Shown: positions 8,648-17,053, counted from the first letter of the stretch. The stretch is DNA of 64,000 nucleotides from Hippea maritima DSM 10411 (GCF_000194135.1 NC_015318.1:186001-250000), one strand, 5' to 3'. Notes: generated by a model from the sequence alone, not told the origin. Numbers and translations: made by a program.

Positions 8648-9934
8648 GTGATAGAGAGTAGGTTTTCAAAGAACGAGAGGCTGTTCTATGTTGTTGCTAT
8701 AGCTCTGATTGCTTCTGTTTTTTTCTTTATGCGAAGCTGGGAGCCTTATTTAAGTGGTGATTCGCTTAAGCATGCAGCTGTAGCCAAAGGGCTTTTGTTT
8801 AATAACAATTGGTTCAATCTTAATCTTGTAGGTGAACCTTATCTAAAGAAGCCTCCTCTGTATTTCTGGCTCATGGCTTTATCGTATAAAATATTTGGTG
8901 TTTCAGCTTTTGCTGCCCGGTTTTTCCCTGCTCTGTTTGCCGTTTTTGACGGTATCCTTGTGTTTTATCTATCAAAGATGGTTTTTAAAAGAGACAGGGA
9001 TGCGTTTGTGGCGTCTATGTTTTTTGTTATTAATTTTCATGTGATAAGGCTTAGCAGTATTGTTAGGATGGAAAGCATAATCACATTCTTTGTCCTGTTG
9101 AACCTATATTTACTGATAAAGGGAAGGTATGTGTCATCCGGTATTCCCTTGGGCCTTGGCGTGCTAACAAAAGGTCCTGTAGGTCTTATAGGCGTGTTTG
9201 TTTTTGTTATCTGGAGGCTACTTAAAAGGGATTTTTCATTTTTGAACCTTAGATTTTTTGCTGGTTTGACTTTGGCATTTATCTTGTCTTTTCCGTGGTA
9301 TCTATATCAATTTATGGAAAATAAGGCTTTTTATAGCGAGTTTGTAGGCAATCAGATATTGGCAAGGATCAAAGGAACCCTATCGGAAGGTGATAAAAGA
9401 AGCTATCTGTTTTACTTTAGAAGACTGCTTTCCCGATTTTGGCCGGGTTTACCGTTTTTTGTTGCAGGATTATTCTTTTACTTTAAAAAGAAGCTATACA
9501 AACAGGAATACTGGTCTTTGTTTGGCATCTATCTATTGCTTGTGTTTGTGCTGATAAACATACCACATGAGAAGTTTACAAGGTATCTGTATTATCTTTA
9601 CCCTATAGCAGCCCCGTTTTGTGCCATCGGGTTAAAAAGACTTAATCTGGATAAGTATGTATTTGAATTTTCCCTTGTGCTTGCTGTTTTGTTTTTAGTT
9701 GGTGGTTTTATTCATAAAAAACCCTTTCACCATCCATTCAAAGAGGTCTTTCCTTACTCGGTATATGAAAATTACTGCAGGAAGGTGAGAGAGTTGGGTA
9801 ATGTACAGATAGTTAACCTGCAAACCCTTCAGAAAGCATATTTTTACTTTTACTGTATCGACAAGCCAGAACAAAAGCCCAAATTCGCTCTTGTTTACAA
9901 GGATAAAACCCTTGCTATAAAACCCATAGATTAG
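8648..9934 (+). CDS. GT39/ArnT-like membrane glycosyltransferase
   Basis: A 428-residue multi-pass protein starting at GTG. After the first membrane segment, GDSLKHAAVAKGLL and GEPYLKKPPLYFWLMALSYKIFG match the first periplasmic loop of the ArnT/PMT (GT39/GT83) superfamily, where an acidic residue is catalytic; here the usual D-E pair reads D-S. GVLTKGPVGLIG and SFPWYLYQF further support the family. Such enzymes transfer sugars from undecaprenyl-phosphate carriers to lipid A or other envelope targets. The acceptor cannot be told. Its stop overlaps that of the convergent gene at TTAG 9931-9934. Confidence 0.85.
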   Translation: MIESRFSKNERLFYVVAIALIASVFFFMRSWEPYLSGDSLKHAAVAKGLLFNNNWFNLNLVGEPYLKKPPLYFWLMALSYKIFGVSAFAARFFPALFAVFDGILVFYLSKMVFKRDRDAFVASMFFVINFHVIRLSSIVRMESIITFFVLLNLYLLIKGRYVSSGIPLGLGVLTKGPVGLIGVFVFVIWRLLKRDFSFLNLRFFAGLTLAFILSFPWYLYQFMENKAFYSEFVGNQILARIKGTLSEGDKRSYLFYFRRLLSRFWPGLPFFVAGLFFYFKKKLYKQEYWSLFGIYLLLVFVLINIPHEKFTRYLYYLYPIAAPFCAIGLKRLNLDKYVFEFSLVLAVLFLVGGFIHKKPFHHPFKEVFPYSVYENYCRKVRELGNVQIVNLQTLQKAYFYFYCIDKPEQKPKFALVYKDKTLAIKPID

Positions 9935-10182
9935 GCTTTAAGGTCTATATGACCATCCTTTGTTTTTGCTCTTCTTTTTTGTTCCTGTTTGTCTTTTTCG
10001 ATTGTGTTGGATGGATGGTTTTCAGCCTCTTCGATTTTAGTTGTTTTTTCCTCTTTTTCTTTCTTCTCTATCAGGCCTTTGAATGTGTCAGCTGCTGCAG
10101 CCTGAGAGAGTGGGTTTTGGTTTAGTTGGCTCTGGGCTGTTGCATTTAGTATGACATTTTGAATGTCAATAGGTCCAACCAT
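9931..10182 (-). CDS. Small hypothetical protein, charged and Gln/Lys/Glu-rich
   Basis: An 83-residue protein I cannot place. Residues 1-30 are mildly amphipathic with Gln/Asn (NATAQSQLNQNPLSQAAAADTF) and the rest is a Lys/Glu-rich, probably disordered tail. There is no signal peptide or membrane segment. The ATG lies two bases after the end of the apgM frame on the same strand, with GGAG in the last apgM codons, which makes translation after apgM likely. Stops are shared with the convergent glycosyltransferase gene. Confidence 0.6.
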   Translation of the reverse strand: MVGPIDIQNVILNATAQSQLNQNPLSQAAAADTFKGLIEKKEKEEKTTKIEEAENHPSNTIEKDKQEQKRRAKTKDGHIDLKA

Positions 10183-10184
10183 AA

Positions 10185-11342
10185 TTACTCCTTAAACAAC
10201 ATCCTCCTTATAAACTCATGCCCGTTTTCAATAAATAGCCCATTTTTACAAGACGCCTCTGTATATGAATCGGCTTTTTTTGGGCTTTTTGAATCCCATA
10301 CGGCAAACGGAACAGCCTCTGCGGTGTGGGTCTTTATCTTTATGGGTGTTGGATGATCCGGTAAAACGGCTATCCTTAGCTCTTCATTTAGGCTATCCGC
10401 CCTTTTTATTGCCTCCCCTACTATTTTTCTATCAAACAGCTCTATCGCTTCTATCTTTTTTTCAACATCACCCATGTGTCCTGTTTCATCTGTTGCCTCA
10501 ACATGCAAATAGACAAAGTCGCCGCCATCCTGCAAAAACTCAAAGGCTGCATCTATTTTACCCTCGAAATTGGTATCCAAAAAGCCCGTTAAACCCTCTA
10601 TCTGTGGTATGAACATGCCTGTGAGTTTTCCAAGACCCACCATTAGATCAACAGCACTAATCATGCAACCATCCTTGCCAAACTCATCCCTAAATAGCGG
10701 CATGGACGGTTTTTTGCCCTCACCCCATAGCCATATTGCGTTGGCTTTTGGATATATCGTATTGTCTTTTAAGATTTCCTTGGTTTTGTCCATTATGGAT
10801 ATAAGTTTATCTCTTGCCTCTCCTTTGGGCAGGTGTTCGTATATGCTTTGGTCGGATATGTCATGTGGCGGTGTTGTTATATCGGTTTCTCCTCCTCTCC
10901 AGATCATGAGGTTTCTATAGCTTACGCCTGTATAAAACTCTATGCCGTCCTCTTTCAGCTGCTCATTTAGAAGTTGTATGAGTTTACTTGATTTTTCAGT
11001 TGGTATGTGTCCAGCTGAAAAATCCTTCATTATGTTGTCCTCTATAGATACAAAATTGCATCTATATGCCACATCATTATCATCCATTTTTATGTCCTTG
11101 CTGATAGCCTCAAGCGGGGCCCTTCCTGTATAATACAGCTTTGGGTTGTATCCCAATACACTCATATTTGCCACATCGCTGCCAGGATGCATACCTTCAG
11201 GCACTGTTTTTACCATACCTTTTATGCCGGATGCTATTATGTCCATATTTGGTGTGTTTGCATACTCTAATGGGGTTTTACCGCCTAATTTCTCAATAGG
11301 CCAATCTGCCATACCATCGCCTAACAGTATCATGTACTTCAT
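10185..11342 (-). CDS. apgM: Cofactor-independent phosphoglycerate mutase, archaeal type (ApgM)
   Basis: Interconverts 3- and 2-phosphoglycerate in glycolysis and gluconeogenesis. The 385-residue protein starts with ILLGDGMADWP, where Asp9 is a metal ligand, and holds the phosphoserine nucleophile in HPGSDVANMSVLGYNP (Ser61). Later metal-binding motifs are HVEATDETGHMGD and VLPDHPTPIK. The length fits the ApgM branch (about 400) rather than the 510-residue bacterial GpmI. It follows yjbQ by four bases on the same strand and precedes a small hypothetical gene. This form is common in archaea and in anaerobic or thermophilic bacteria. Confidence 0.95.
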   Translation of the reverse strand: MKYMILLGDGMADWPIEKLGGKTPLEYANTPNMDIIASGIKGMVKTVPEGMHPGSDVANMSVLGYNPKLYYTGRAPLEAISKDIKMDDNDVAYRCNFVSIEDNIMKDFSAGHIPTEKSSKLIQLLNEQLKEDGIEFYTGVSYRNLMIWRGGETDITTPPHDISDQSIYEHLPKGEARDKLISIMDKTKEILKDNTIYPKANAIWLWGEGKKPSMPLFRDEFGKDGCMISAVDLMVGLGKLTGMFIPQIEGLTGFLDTNFEGKIDAAFEFLQDGGDFVYLHVEATDETGHMGDVEKKIEAIELFDRKIVGEAIKRADSLNEELRIAVLPDHPTPIKIKTHTAEAVPFAVWDSKSPKKADSYTEASCKNGLFIENGHEFIRRMLFKE

Positions 11343-11346
11343 TCAA

Positions 11347-11736
11347 TCACCCCTTTATGATTTTTATGTAGAATTCCCTATTTCTTGGACCGTCGAATTC
11401 CATAAAGAATATGCCCTGCCATCTGCCCAAAACGAGTTTGCCGTTTTCTATAATTACATTAACACTACTACCTACTAAAGAGGCCTGAATATGGGCATCG
11501 GCGTTCCCCTCCAAGTGCTTGTATTTGCTTGAGTATGGTATTAGTCTTGTTAGTTCTTCAAGCATATCTTCGCAAACTGCAGGGTCGTAGGCCTCATTTA
11601 TTGTTATCCCTGCTGTTGTATGCGGCACGTAAATTACTGCAACACCGCTTTTAATTTTTTCTACCTGTTTTTGTACTATGCTGGTTATTTCTATAGCTTC
11701 CTTTCTTGTGTAGGTTTTGATTTGTTCTATTATCAC
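11347..11736 (-). CDS. YjbQ family protein (UPF0047, secondary thiamine-phosphate synthase-like)
   Basis: A compact cytoplasmic protein of 129 residues. I chose the GTG at 11736 because GGAAGGAGGG sits four bases upstream and the family starts just here; the longer frame from 11793 has no ribosome site. Conserved blocks are VPHTTAGITINEAYDP, GNADAHIQASLVGSS and LGRWQGIFFMEFDGPR, which carry the His and Asp residues of the trimeric active site. Some members show weak thiamine-phosphate synthase activity, but the physiological role is unsettled. It heads the yjbQ-apgM unit, divergent from minCDE. Confidence 0.9.
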   Translation of the reverse strand: MIIEQIKTYTRKEAIEITSIVQKQVEKIKSGVAVIYVPHTTAGITINEAYDPAVCEDMLEELTRLIPYSSKYKHLEGNADAHIQASLVGSSVNVIIENGKLVLGRWQGIFFMEFDGPRNREFYIKIIKG

Positions 11737-11845
11737 GATGCCCTCCTTCCAACAGTTTATTTTACATATTTTAAAAGTCAAACATTGCTGCATTCTTGCT
11801 GTTGAATCGCTAAACCAACTTATGTCTTGAATTATAGCAAATTAT

Positions 11846-12529
11846 ATGGTATTTAACCAGGCAATGGGTAAGGTTGCGATTAAGGGAAAAAATTTCCTAG
11901 GATTTGAGATAGAGATACACCAGACAGATAAAAAAAAGGCGTTTAATGAGCTTGAGAGTCTTTTGGCTGTATCAAGTCAATATATGAAAAATGCTATAAT
12001 TACCTTAAAACTCAACTCTTCCAATAAATCTTTAGCTGGCGATTTTATTGATTTTTTAAAAGAAAAAGGGATTTTGTTAAGTGCTATAGTAGTTGAAGAT
12101 AAAGAAAACCTCAATGTGGATTTGCCCGTAATCGAACTTAAGCACATCCATCTTGTGAATGAGGCCAACGAAAGAGAGGTTTCAACATTCAGAGGCAATC
12201 TAAGAAGTGGTCAATCTATAAAGGCTAATGGTGATTTGGTTGTCGTGGGTAATGTTAATTCGAACTCATACATCTATGCCACTGGCAATATATTTGTGTT
12301 GGGCAAGTTGTATGGCGTGCCTCATGCTGGTTATGGTGGCAACGATGATGCCGTTATTTTTGCTTTTGATTTGAATCCACCACAGATAAGGATAGGCAAC
12401 TATATAACCCGATCGCCTGAGGAGAATGTGCTATTGAAGAAGAGGGATAATATTGTTTCTGAAGTTGCCTATGTAGATGAAGACGGCATAGTGATAATGT
12501 CTTATAGTGAGTGGCTAAATACAAAATAG
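11846..12529 (+). CDS. minC: Septum site-determining protein MinC
   Basis: Inhibitor of FtsZ ring formation, recruited to poles by MinD. The N-terminal domain (about 1-100) is followed by the C-terminal beta-helix from about 115: FRGNLRSGQSIKANGDLVVVGNVNSNSYIYATGNIFVLGKLYGVPHAG, with the conserved GNIxVxGxLxGxAHAG pattern. Total length is 227. Two starts are possible, ATG 11846 and ATG 11864 (MGKVAIKGKN); neither has a clear ribosome site, and a TTGAAT-17-TATTTA pair at 11827-11855 would suit a leaderless start at 11864. It is first in minCDE, nine bases before minD. Confidence 0.93.
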   Translation: MVFNQAMGKVAIKGKNFLGFEIEIHQTDKKKAFNELESLLAVSSQYMKNAIITLKLNSSNKSLAGDFIDFLKEKGILLSAIVVEDKENLNVDLPVIELKHIHLVNEANEREVSTFRGNLRSGQSIKANGDLVVVGNVNSNSYIYATGNIFVLGKLYGVPHAGYGGNDDAVIFAFDLNPPQIRIGNYITRSPEENVLLKKRDNIVSEVAYVDEDGIVIMSYSEWLNTK

Positions 12530-12538
12530 GAGTAGGTT

Positions 12539-13336
12539 ATGTCTGGTAAGGTTTTAACGATAACATCCGGTAAAGGTGGCGTTGGTAAGTCAACCACAAC
12601 GGCCAATCTGTCTTTGGGGTTGGCTTTGGCTGGAAAGAAGGTTGTGACAATTGATTTGGATATTGGCCTTAGAAATCTGGATATGATTTTAGGTTTAGAA
12701 AACCGTATTGTTTATGATGTTGTTAATGTGGTGGAGAAGGTTTGCAAGATAAAGCAAGCCCTGATAAAGGACAAAAGAACCGATAATCTATATTTGATAG
12801 CCGCAGCCCAAACGAGGGATAAATCAGCTGTTAAGCCGGAGCAGGTTATAGAGTTGGCAAATGAGCTTAAGAAAGAGTTTGATTACATTATTTTGGACTC
12901 CCCTGCAGGCATAGAAGGTGGATTTAGAAACGCAATGCTGCCCGCTGATGAGGTTATAATCGTTACTACACCGGAAATATCCGCTGTTAGAGATGCAGAT
13001 AGAGTTATAGGTATCTTGGAGGCTAACAACAAGAAAGAGATGAGTTTGATAATAAACCGTATAAATCCTATTCTTGTGAAAAAAGGCGATATGATGAGCA
13101 AGGATGATGTCTTGCAGGTTTTGAGTATACCTTTGATTGGTGTTGTGCCGGAAGATGAAAATATTGTTAGCTATACCAATGTTGGGGAGCCTTCTATTTT
13201 GCATCCCGATTCCCCTTCTGGTAAGGCATATAAAAACATAACCCAAAGGATTTTGGGCAAGGATGTGCCGTTTATGGAGATAGTGGAAAAGAAAAAGGGA
13301 ATATTAGAGACAATAATAAGCTTTTTTAAGGAATAG
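12539..13336 (+). CDS. minD: Septum site-determining ATPase MinD
   Basis: A 265-residue ParA/MinD ATPase that binds membrane when ATP-loaded, recruits MinC and is stimulated by MinE. The deviant Walker A box ITSGKGGVGKSTTTANL starts at residue 8, switch I follows at DLDIGLRNLD, and Walker B is YIILDSPAGIEGG. The C-terminus KKKGILETIISFFKE is the amphipathic membrane-targeting helix. TAGGAG lies just upstream. minE follows after five bases. Confidence 0.98.
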   Translation: MSGKVLTITSGKGGVGKSTTTANLSLGLALAGKKVVTIDLDIGLRNLDMILGLENRIVYDVVNVVEKVCKIKQALIKDKRTDNLYLIAAAQTRDKSAVKPEQVIELANELKKEFDYIILDSPAGIEGGFRNAMLPADEVIIVTTPEISAVRDADRVIGILEANNKKEMSLIINRINPILVKKGDMMSKDDVLQVLSIPLIGVVPEDENIVSYTNVGEPSILHPDSPSGKAYKNITQRILGKDVPFMEIVEKKKGILETIISFFKE

Positions 13337-13341
13337 TAGCT

Positions 13342-13581
13342 ATGTTGTTGGATTTTTTTAGAAAAAATAAGAAAAAATCGGCTCAAAAGGCCAAAGAGAG
13401 ACTGCAAATTATACTGGCACATGAGAGGGTTTCTAACAGAGCACCTTTTTTGGATGATTTAAGAAATGATTTGATAAAGGTTATAAGTAAATATGTAGAT
13501 ATAGACCCCAATGATGTTGAGGTATCTCTTCAGAGGGATAATTCCATGGAAGTTCTTGAGATAAACATACCTATTAAGTAG
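13342..13581 (+). CDS. minE: Cell division topological specificity factor MinE
   Basis: A 79-residue protein with the expected two parts: a basic amphipathic N-terminus (MLLDFFRKNKKK), the MinD-contact helix around AKERLQIILAHERV, and a beta-rich dimerisation domain ending EVLEINIPIK. It drives MinD release from the membrane and sets up pole-to-pole dynamics. It closes minCDE. Its last eight bases overlap the end of the convergent EamA transporter gene. Confidence 0.95.
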   Translation: MLLDFFRKNKKKSAQKAKERLQIILAHERVSNRAPFLDDLRNDLIKVISKYVDIDPNDVEVSLQRDNSMEVLEINIPIK

Positions 13582-14461
13582 GTTTTTTTGCGAGTTGAAG
13601 CCCTATTCCAGCCATTATCAAAAACAGGGCGGCAATAGAGTAGGGCTCTATTTTTTCCTTCAGTATCAATGATATAAATACAAGAGATATAAGCGGCGTT
13701 AAATACACAAGGTTCGATATCAATGCCGTTTTTGCTTTTTTCAATGCATAAAACCAAAAAATGTAAGATATGCCATTGATAATAGCCCCGTTGATAAAAA
13801 GCCAAAAGAGCGTGTTTGAATTTATAAATTTTATCTGGAAGGCTTTAATTGTTGCGAGACTGAAAATAGAAGCGGATAAGAAATACACAAATACAGCTAT
13901 TTTTTGGTCATACTTAACTTTTTTCCCTAGAACGGAAAAGAGGGCAAAGCATGTGGCACCTAAAAGCGCCAGGATGTCTGCATATAAATTTGTGAATTTT
14001 AGGGTGGATAAATTACCTTTTGTAGCTATTATAACTACACCTAAAAAGCTTATTGTTATGGCTATTAGACTCATGAGTGTTGCTTTTTCCTTTAGTATGA
14101 AAAAGCCAAGGAGTGTTATAAGGATAGGCCAGGTGTAGTTTATTATAAAAACCTCTTGAGCGCTTGCCAAGGAGAATGCTTTGTAAAGGAATACATAGAA
14201 TAAGAAACTTCCCAAAAAGCCCAGAAATGACATTAAGATATAATCTTTGATTGAGTATTTTTTTAAAACCCTTATGCCATTTTGAGAAAATAGATATATG
14301 CCAAGTATAGAAGCTGAGATTATATTTGAGAAAAATAACATAGCATAGTTATTCATCCCCTTGAGAATTTCTTTTGAGGCTATAGGTATAAATGCCCAAG
14401 ATGTTATACAGATAAAAACAGCGATTAGGGCTTTAATCATCCAATGGTTGTGCTTCATCAA
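13574..14461 (-). CDS. EamA/DMT family transporter
   Basis: A 295-residue protein with about ten membrane helices in two repeated EamA halves (LAST-A: SLASAQEVFIINYTWPILITLLGFFILKEK at about 105-135, and the matching block KKAKTALISNLVYLTPLISLVFISLILKEK in the second half). Members move drugs, amino acids or metabolites; the substrate is unknown. The listed start overlaps the end of the Trm112 gene by 29 bases; an internal ATG at 14440 (MIKALIAVFICITSWAF) overlaps by only eight and gives a more typical N-terminus. Neither has a decisive ribosome site. Confidence 0.88.
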   Translation of the reverse strand: MMKHNHWMIKALIAVFICITSWAFIPIASKEILKGMNNYAMLFFSNIISASILGIYLFSQNGIRVLKKYSIKDYILMSFLGFLGSFLFYVFLYKAFSLASAQEVFIINYTWPILITLLGFFILKEKATLMSLIAITISFLGVVIIATKGNLSTLKFTNLYADILALLGATCFALFSVLGKKVKYDQKIAVFVYFLSASIFSLATIKAFQIKFINSNTLFWLFINGAIINGISYIFWFYALKKAKTALISNLVYLTPLISLVFISLILKEKIEPYSIAALFLIMAGIGLQLAKKPT

Positions 14462-14603
14462 TAATCAAGATAGGTATATCATCTTCTATAGGGTATTTTA
14501 ACTTGCATCTTTCGCAGATTAGAAACTTGCCATCTTTGTCTAATTTTAAATCTCCTTTACATTTGGGGCATGCTATTATGTCAAGTAGCTCTTTTTTTAT
14601 CAT
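14433..14603 (-). CDS. Trm112 family zinc-ribbon protein
   Basis: A 56-residue protein starting at ATG 14603, chosen because GGGAGGG lies three bases upstream (the ATG at 14615 precedes that site). The opening MIKKELLDIIACPKCKGDL and the later CERCKLKYPIEDDIPILI give the two CxxC pairs of a zinc ribbon and the YPI-x-DGIP-like motif of the Trm112/YcaR family. Eukaryotic Trm112 activates several methyltransferases; the bacterial role is unclear. It overlaps the end of the upstream DUF2726 gene by four bases. Confidence 0.9.
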   Translation of the reverse strand: MIKKELLDIIACPKCKGDLKLDKDGKFLICERCKLKYPIEDDIPILIIDEAQPLDD

Positions 14604-15082
14604 AGTCCCTCCCAAACCATCTGTTTTAGTTTATCTTGCAAGGTTCCGCTAAATATCTCTTGCGGAGATACTTTTATCAATTTTATTTGAGCTTTTTCAA
14701 GTACTGGTTCTATTATTTCTAAGGATTGCATCTTGGCTTTGTTCTCCGGATTTGTTATAAAAATTGCTGCCACAGGATGAAGTTGGGGGGTTTTTAGTAT
14801 TAGAAAATCAACGAATTTCATTTGTATCTTTAGGTAGGCGTTTCTATTTTCCTTAGGTGTCCAGATAAAGTCTGTAAGCCTCATCTTAGGTATCACTGTA
14901 AGGTTGCTTTTGTTTAGGCATTCGTTTAGCTTATCAAAGGCTACTTTTTCTGTTTTAGTCAATAGGAAGTCTTTGCGTTTGTAAACATCTGTGTCGTCTT
15001 TCTCTTTGAATTTTGAGCTTTTTATAAAAAAGTAGTAAACTATAATTAATAAAATCAAAGAGGCTATTACGACCATCCACAT
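14600..15082 (-). CDS. DUF2726 domain protein with N-terminal membrane anchor
   Basis: A 160-residue protein with one N-terminal membrane helix (VVIASLILLIIVYYFFI), a basic linker, and from about residue 40 a DUF2726-type domain (LLTKTEKVAFDKLNECL ... PKMRLTDFIW ... VDFLIL ... KVSPQEIF). DUF2726 is related to restriction-endonuclease-like folds and is often found alone with a membrane anchor; its job is unknown. It is first in the DUF2726-Trm112-EamA unit on minus, each gene overlapping the next, which suggests translational coupling. The ribosome site is weak. Confidence 0.75.
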   Translation of the reverse strand: MWMVVIASLILLIIVYYFFIKSSKFKEKDDTDVYKRKDFLLTKTEKVAFDKLNECLNKSNLTVIPKMRLTDFIWTPKENRNAYLKIQMKFVDFLILKTPQLHPVAAIFITNPENKAKMQSLEIIEPVLEKAQIKLIKVSPQEIFSGTLQDKLKQMVWEGL

Positions 15083-15123
15083 GTCTAAATCTTATCCTAA
15101 AATTCGTTAATTATCAAGAAGGC

Positions 15124-15151
15124 TTGAAAAAATCGCAAAAAGGAGTAAATT
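15124..15151 (+). promoter_or_regulatory. Promoter of ssrA with palindrome over the -10
   Basis: TTGAAA (15124-15129), 16-base spacer, TAAATT (15146-15151). A perfect 15-base palindrome GGAGTAA-A-TTACTCC (15142-15156) covers the -10, suggesting an operator or a start-site structure. The mature RNA starts at about 15166. Confidence 0.55.
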
Positions 15152-15165
15152 ACTCCCTGCAAAAA

Positions 15166-15535
15166 GGGGACGCATTCTGGGTTCGACAGGGTGTTTTAGC
15201 AGCCGAGGGTCATGCCGAGCTCCTGCTTGCTCGTAAAACCGGCAGGAAAAAAGAAACGCAGACACTGAGTACGCTTTAGCTGCCTAATTGCAGGCGGCAG
15301 GTCTTTTACACCCTTTGGCGCTTTGGGGTGTAGATAGGCCTTTAGAGTTCAAAGCGCTGAAGGCTATCGTTTGCCTGAAGGCGATAGCCGAATTACCTAC
15401 TTCAGGTGCAAACCACAACGGGTTTGGCTTCCTTTGTCCCAGTGGTTTTGCTTATAAAAAAGGAAGCTAAGCATGTAAAAACTCTCGACTGTGACGCACG
15501 CCTGGACGCGGGTTCAACTCCCGCCGTCTCCACCA
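15166..15535 (+). ncRNA. ssrA: Transfer-messenger RNA (tmRNA)
   Basis: One-piece tmRNA of about 370 nt that rescues stalled ribosomes. The 5' end GGGGACGCATTCTGGGTTCGA and the 3' end with T arm GGGTTCAACTCCC, GTCTCC and encoded CCA form the tRNA-like domain (GGGGAC pairs with GTCTCC, one G-T pair). The tag frame reads from GCA 15258 or the preceding AAC: ADTEYALAA followed by TAA at 15285-15287. The -ALAA end is the usual protease signal. Downstream GC-rich segments fit pseudoknots. Short ORFs here are not genes. Confidence 0.95.
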
Positions 15536-15590
15536 AAAAATTAATTTATTTTGTGGTTATAAGCAACTAAGTTAAATGATTTTTAGTTTT

Positions 15591-15611
15591 TGGCTTTTTA
15601 AAGCCATTTTT
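15591..15611 (+). terminator. Probable terminator of ssrA
   Basis: TGGCTTT (15591-15597) pairs with AAAGCCA (15600-15606) across a two-base loop, followed by five Ts. It lies 56 bases after the tmRNA CCA. The tiny loop lowers confidence in the exact fold. Confidence 0.6.
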
Positions 15612-15612
15612 C

Positions 15613-15640
15613 TTGACTTGGAGAAAAAAAGGAGTATATT
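15613..15640 (+). promoter_or_regulatory. Promoter of the glucosaminidase gene
   Basis: TTGACT (15613-15618), 16-base spacer, TATATT (15635-15640). The -10 ends only nine bases before the ATG at 15650, so the transcript would have almost no leader. Confidence 0.6.
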
Positions 15641-15649
15641 CGACAACCG

Positions 15650-16537
15650 ATGAGTGTAAAGAGACCTGTTTTAAAACCCAAGACGAATGTCGCAGCGCTG
15701 ATTTTTATAGTTTTATTTGCTTTGGCTTTTGTTTTTGGTATAGCGTTGCTTGTGTTCGGTAAAACACCCTATCAGAATAGAGGTGTTGTTTTATATACGG
15801 TTAAAAACACACAACAGCTGAAAGAGAGGCTTTCTCTCTATAGTCCATTGAATAGCTATTTCTTTGCCATAGAACCATATCTTTTAAAGAGTCTTCCGAG
15901 GGATTTTGCTCATTTGGATGCAAAACAGAGAAAAGAGTTGTTTATAAAGGCTATGTTGCCTATAGCCTTTACTGTGAAGGCACAATTCGATAGGGAACAT
16001 GAGCTTTTTATTAAGCTAAAAGAGAAACTTGATAACAATCAACCATTGAGTGAGGCGGATAAGAAACTTCTGGCATACGGTCTTAGGAAGTTTAGATGCA
16101 AAACAATCAATGAGCTTATTAAAAAGAGCGGTAGTATTCCTGTGAGTTTGCTTATAGCTCAGGCTGGCATAGAGTCTGGGTGGGGTAGTTCAAGGTTTGC
16201 TATTTATTACAACAATGTCTACGGTATACACAAGAAACATCCACGACCAGGCGATATTGTAAGAAGATTTTCGAGTCTTTACGATGCAACGGTTTGTTAT
16301 ATGTTAAATCTTGACAGAAGTCCAGCCTATAAAAGATTAAGAGAAGCACGCTATAGAATGGGTAGATATCCAAATCCGTATAAACTGGCAGAATATTTAA
16401 CCCTATATTCTACAAGAAGAGGGGTTTATGTTCGTTTAGTGCAGAGAATTATATCATCCAATAACTTAGCTAAATTTGACAAGCTCTATCCATCGACGTT
16501 TGTGGCAGAAAACCCAAAGGGTTTAGCTTTAGAATAA
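15650..16537 (+). CDS. Bax-like membrane-anchored glucosaminidase
   Basis: A 295-residue protein with one N-terminal signal anchor (residues 14-38). The periplasmic part ends in a glucosaminidase (GH73-like) domain: SIPVSLLIAQAGIESGWGSSRFAIYYNNVYGIH carries the catalytic Glu in the A-x-ESGWG motif, and FSSLYDATVCYMLNLDRSPAYKRLREAR is typical of the Bax branch. It probably trims peptidoglycan glycan strands. No Shine-Dalgarno site is visible before the ATG and the promoter lies right against it, so leaderless translation is likely. It stands alone between ssrA and rplM. Confidence 0.88.
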   Translation: MSVKRPVLKPKTNVAALIFIVLFALAFVFGIALLVFGKTPYQNRGVVLYTVKNTQQLKERLSLYSPLNSYFFAIEPYLLKSLPRDFAHLDAKQRKELFIKAMLPIAFTVKAQFDREHELFIKLKEKLDNNQPLSEADKKLLAYGLRKFRCKTINELIKKSGSIPVSLLIAQAGIESGWGSSRFAIYYNNVYGIHKKHPRPGDIVRRFSSLYDATVCYMLNLDRSPAYKRLREARYRMGRYPNPYKLAEYLTLYSTRRGVYVRLVQRIISSNNLAKFDKLYPSTFVAENPKGLALE

Positions 16538-16550
16538 AATATATTAATTC

Positions 16551-16579
16551 TTGACAATAGGGGCTTTTTTCAGTATAAA
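16551..16579 (+). promoter_or_regulatory. Strong promoter of rplM-rpsI
   Basis: TTGACA (16551-16556), 17-base spacer, TATAAA (16574-16579), as expected for a ribosomal protein operon. It leaves a leader of about 35 bases before rplM. Confidence 0.85.
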
Positions 16580-16621
16580 AAGCTTTGCTTTTGGAATTTG
16601 ACTTTTTAAAGGAGAGGGGCG

Positions 16622-17053
16622 ATGCAGAAGACATTCATGGCCAAGTTTGAGCCAGACAAAAGAAAGTGGTATTTGATAGATGCTAAAGGTAAAACATTGG
16701 GAAGGATTGCAACCCAAATTGCCGATATATTAAGGGGTAAGAATAAGCCTACATTTACGCCCCATGTTGATACGGGTGATTTTGTGGTTGTAATTAATGC
16801 TAAATACGTTAAGTTAACAGGAAAGAAGTTAGAACAAAAATATTACTACAGACACAGTGGTTATATAGGTGGACTGAAGGCTGTTAAGGCTAAGGATATG
16901 ATTGCTAAATATCCTGAAAGGGTTATAGCACACGCAGTAAAAGGGATGCTCCCTAAGAATAGGTTGGCCAATAAACTTATTACAAAATTAAAGATTTATC
17001 CTGAGGCCGATCATCCACATAAAGCTCAAAATCCTGTTAAAATAGAAGTTTAA
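16622..17053 (+). CDS. rplM: 50S ribosomal protein L13
   Basis: A 143-residue L13 with the expected landmarks [42 protein letters not shown] (written in parts: [15 protein letters not shown] and [11 protein letters not shown]), [12 protein letters not shown], and VKGMLPKN. It binds 23S rRNA early in 50S assembly. GGAGAGGGG lies just before the ATG. It is co-transcribed with rpsI after an 11-base gap, the classic L13-S9 pair. Confidence 0.99.
   Translation: MQKTFMAKFEPDKRKWYLIDAKGKTLGRIATQIADILRGKNKPTFTPHVDTGDFVVVINAKYVKLTGKKLEQKYYYRHSGYIGGLKAVKAKDMIAKYPERVIAHAVKGMLPKNRLANKLITKLKIYPEADHPHKAQNPVKIEV

Noticed and set aside
15288-15470. Open frame of 60 codons inside the ssrA region
   Set aside because: It lies wholly inside the tmRNA, in the pseudoknot part after the tag stop codon, and has no ribosome site.
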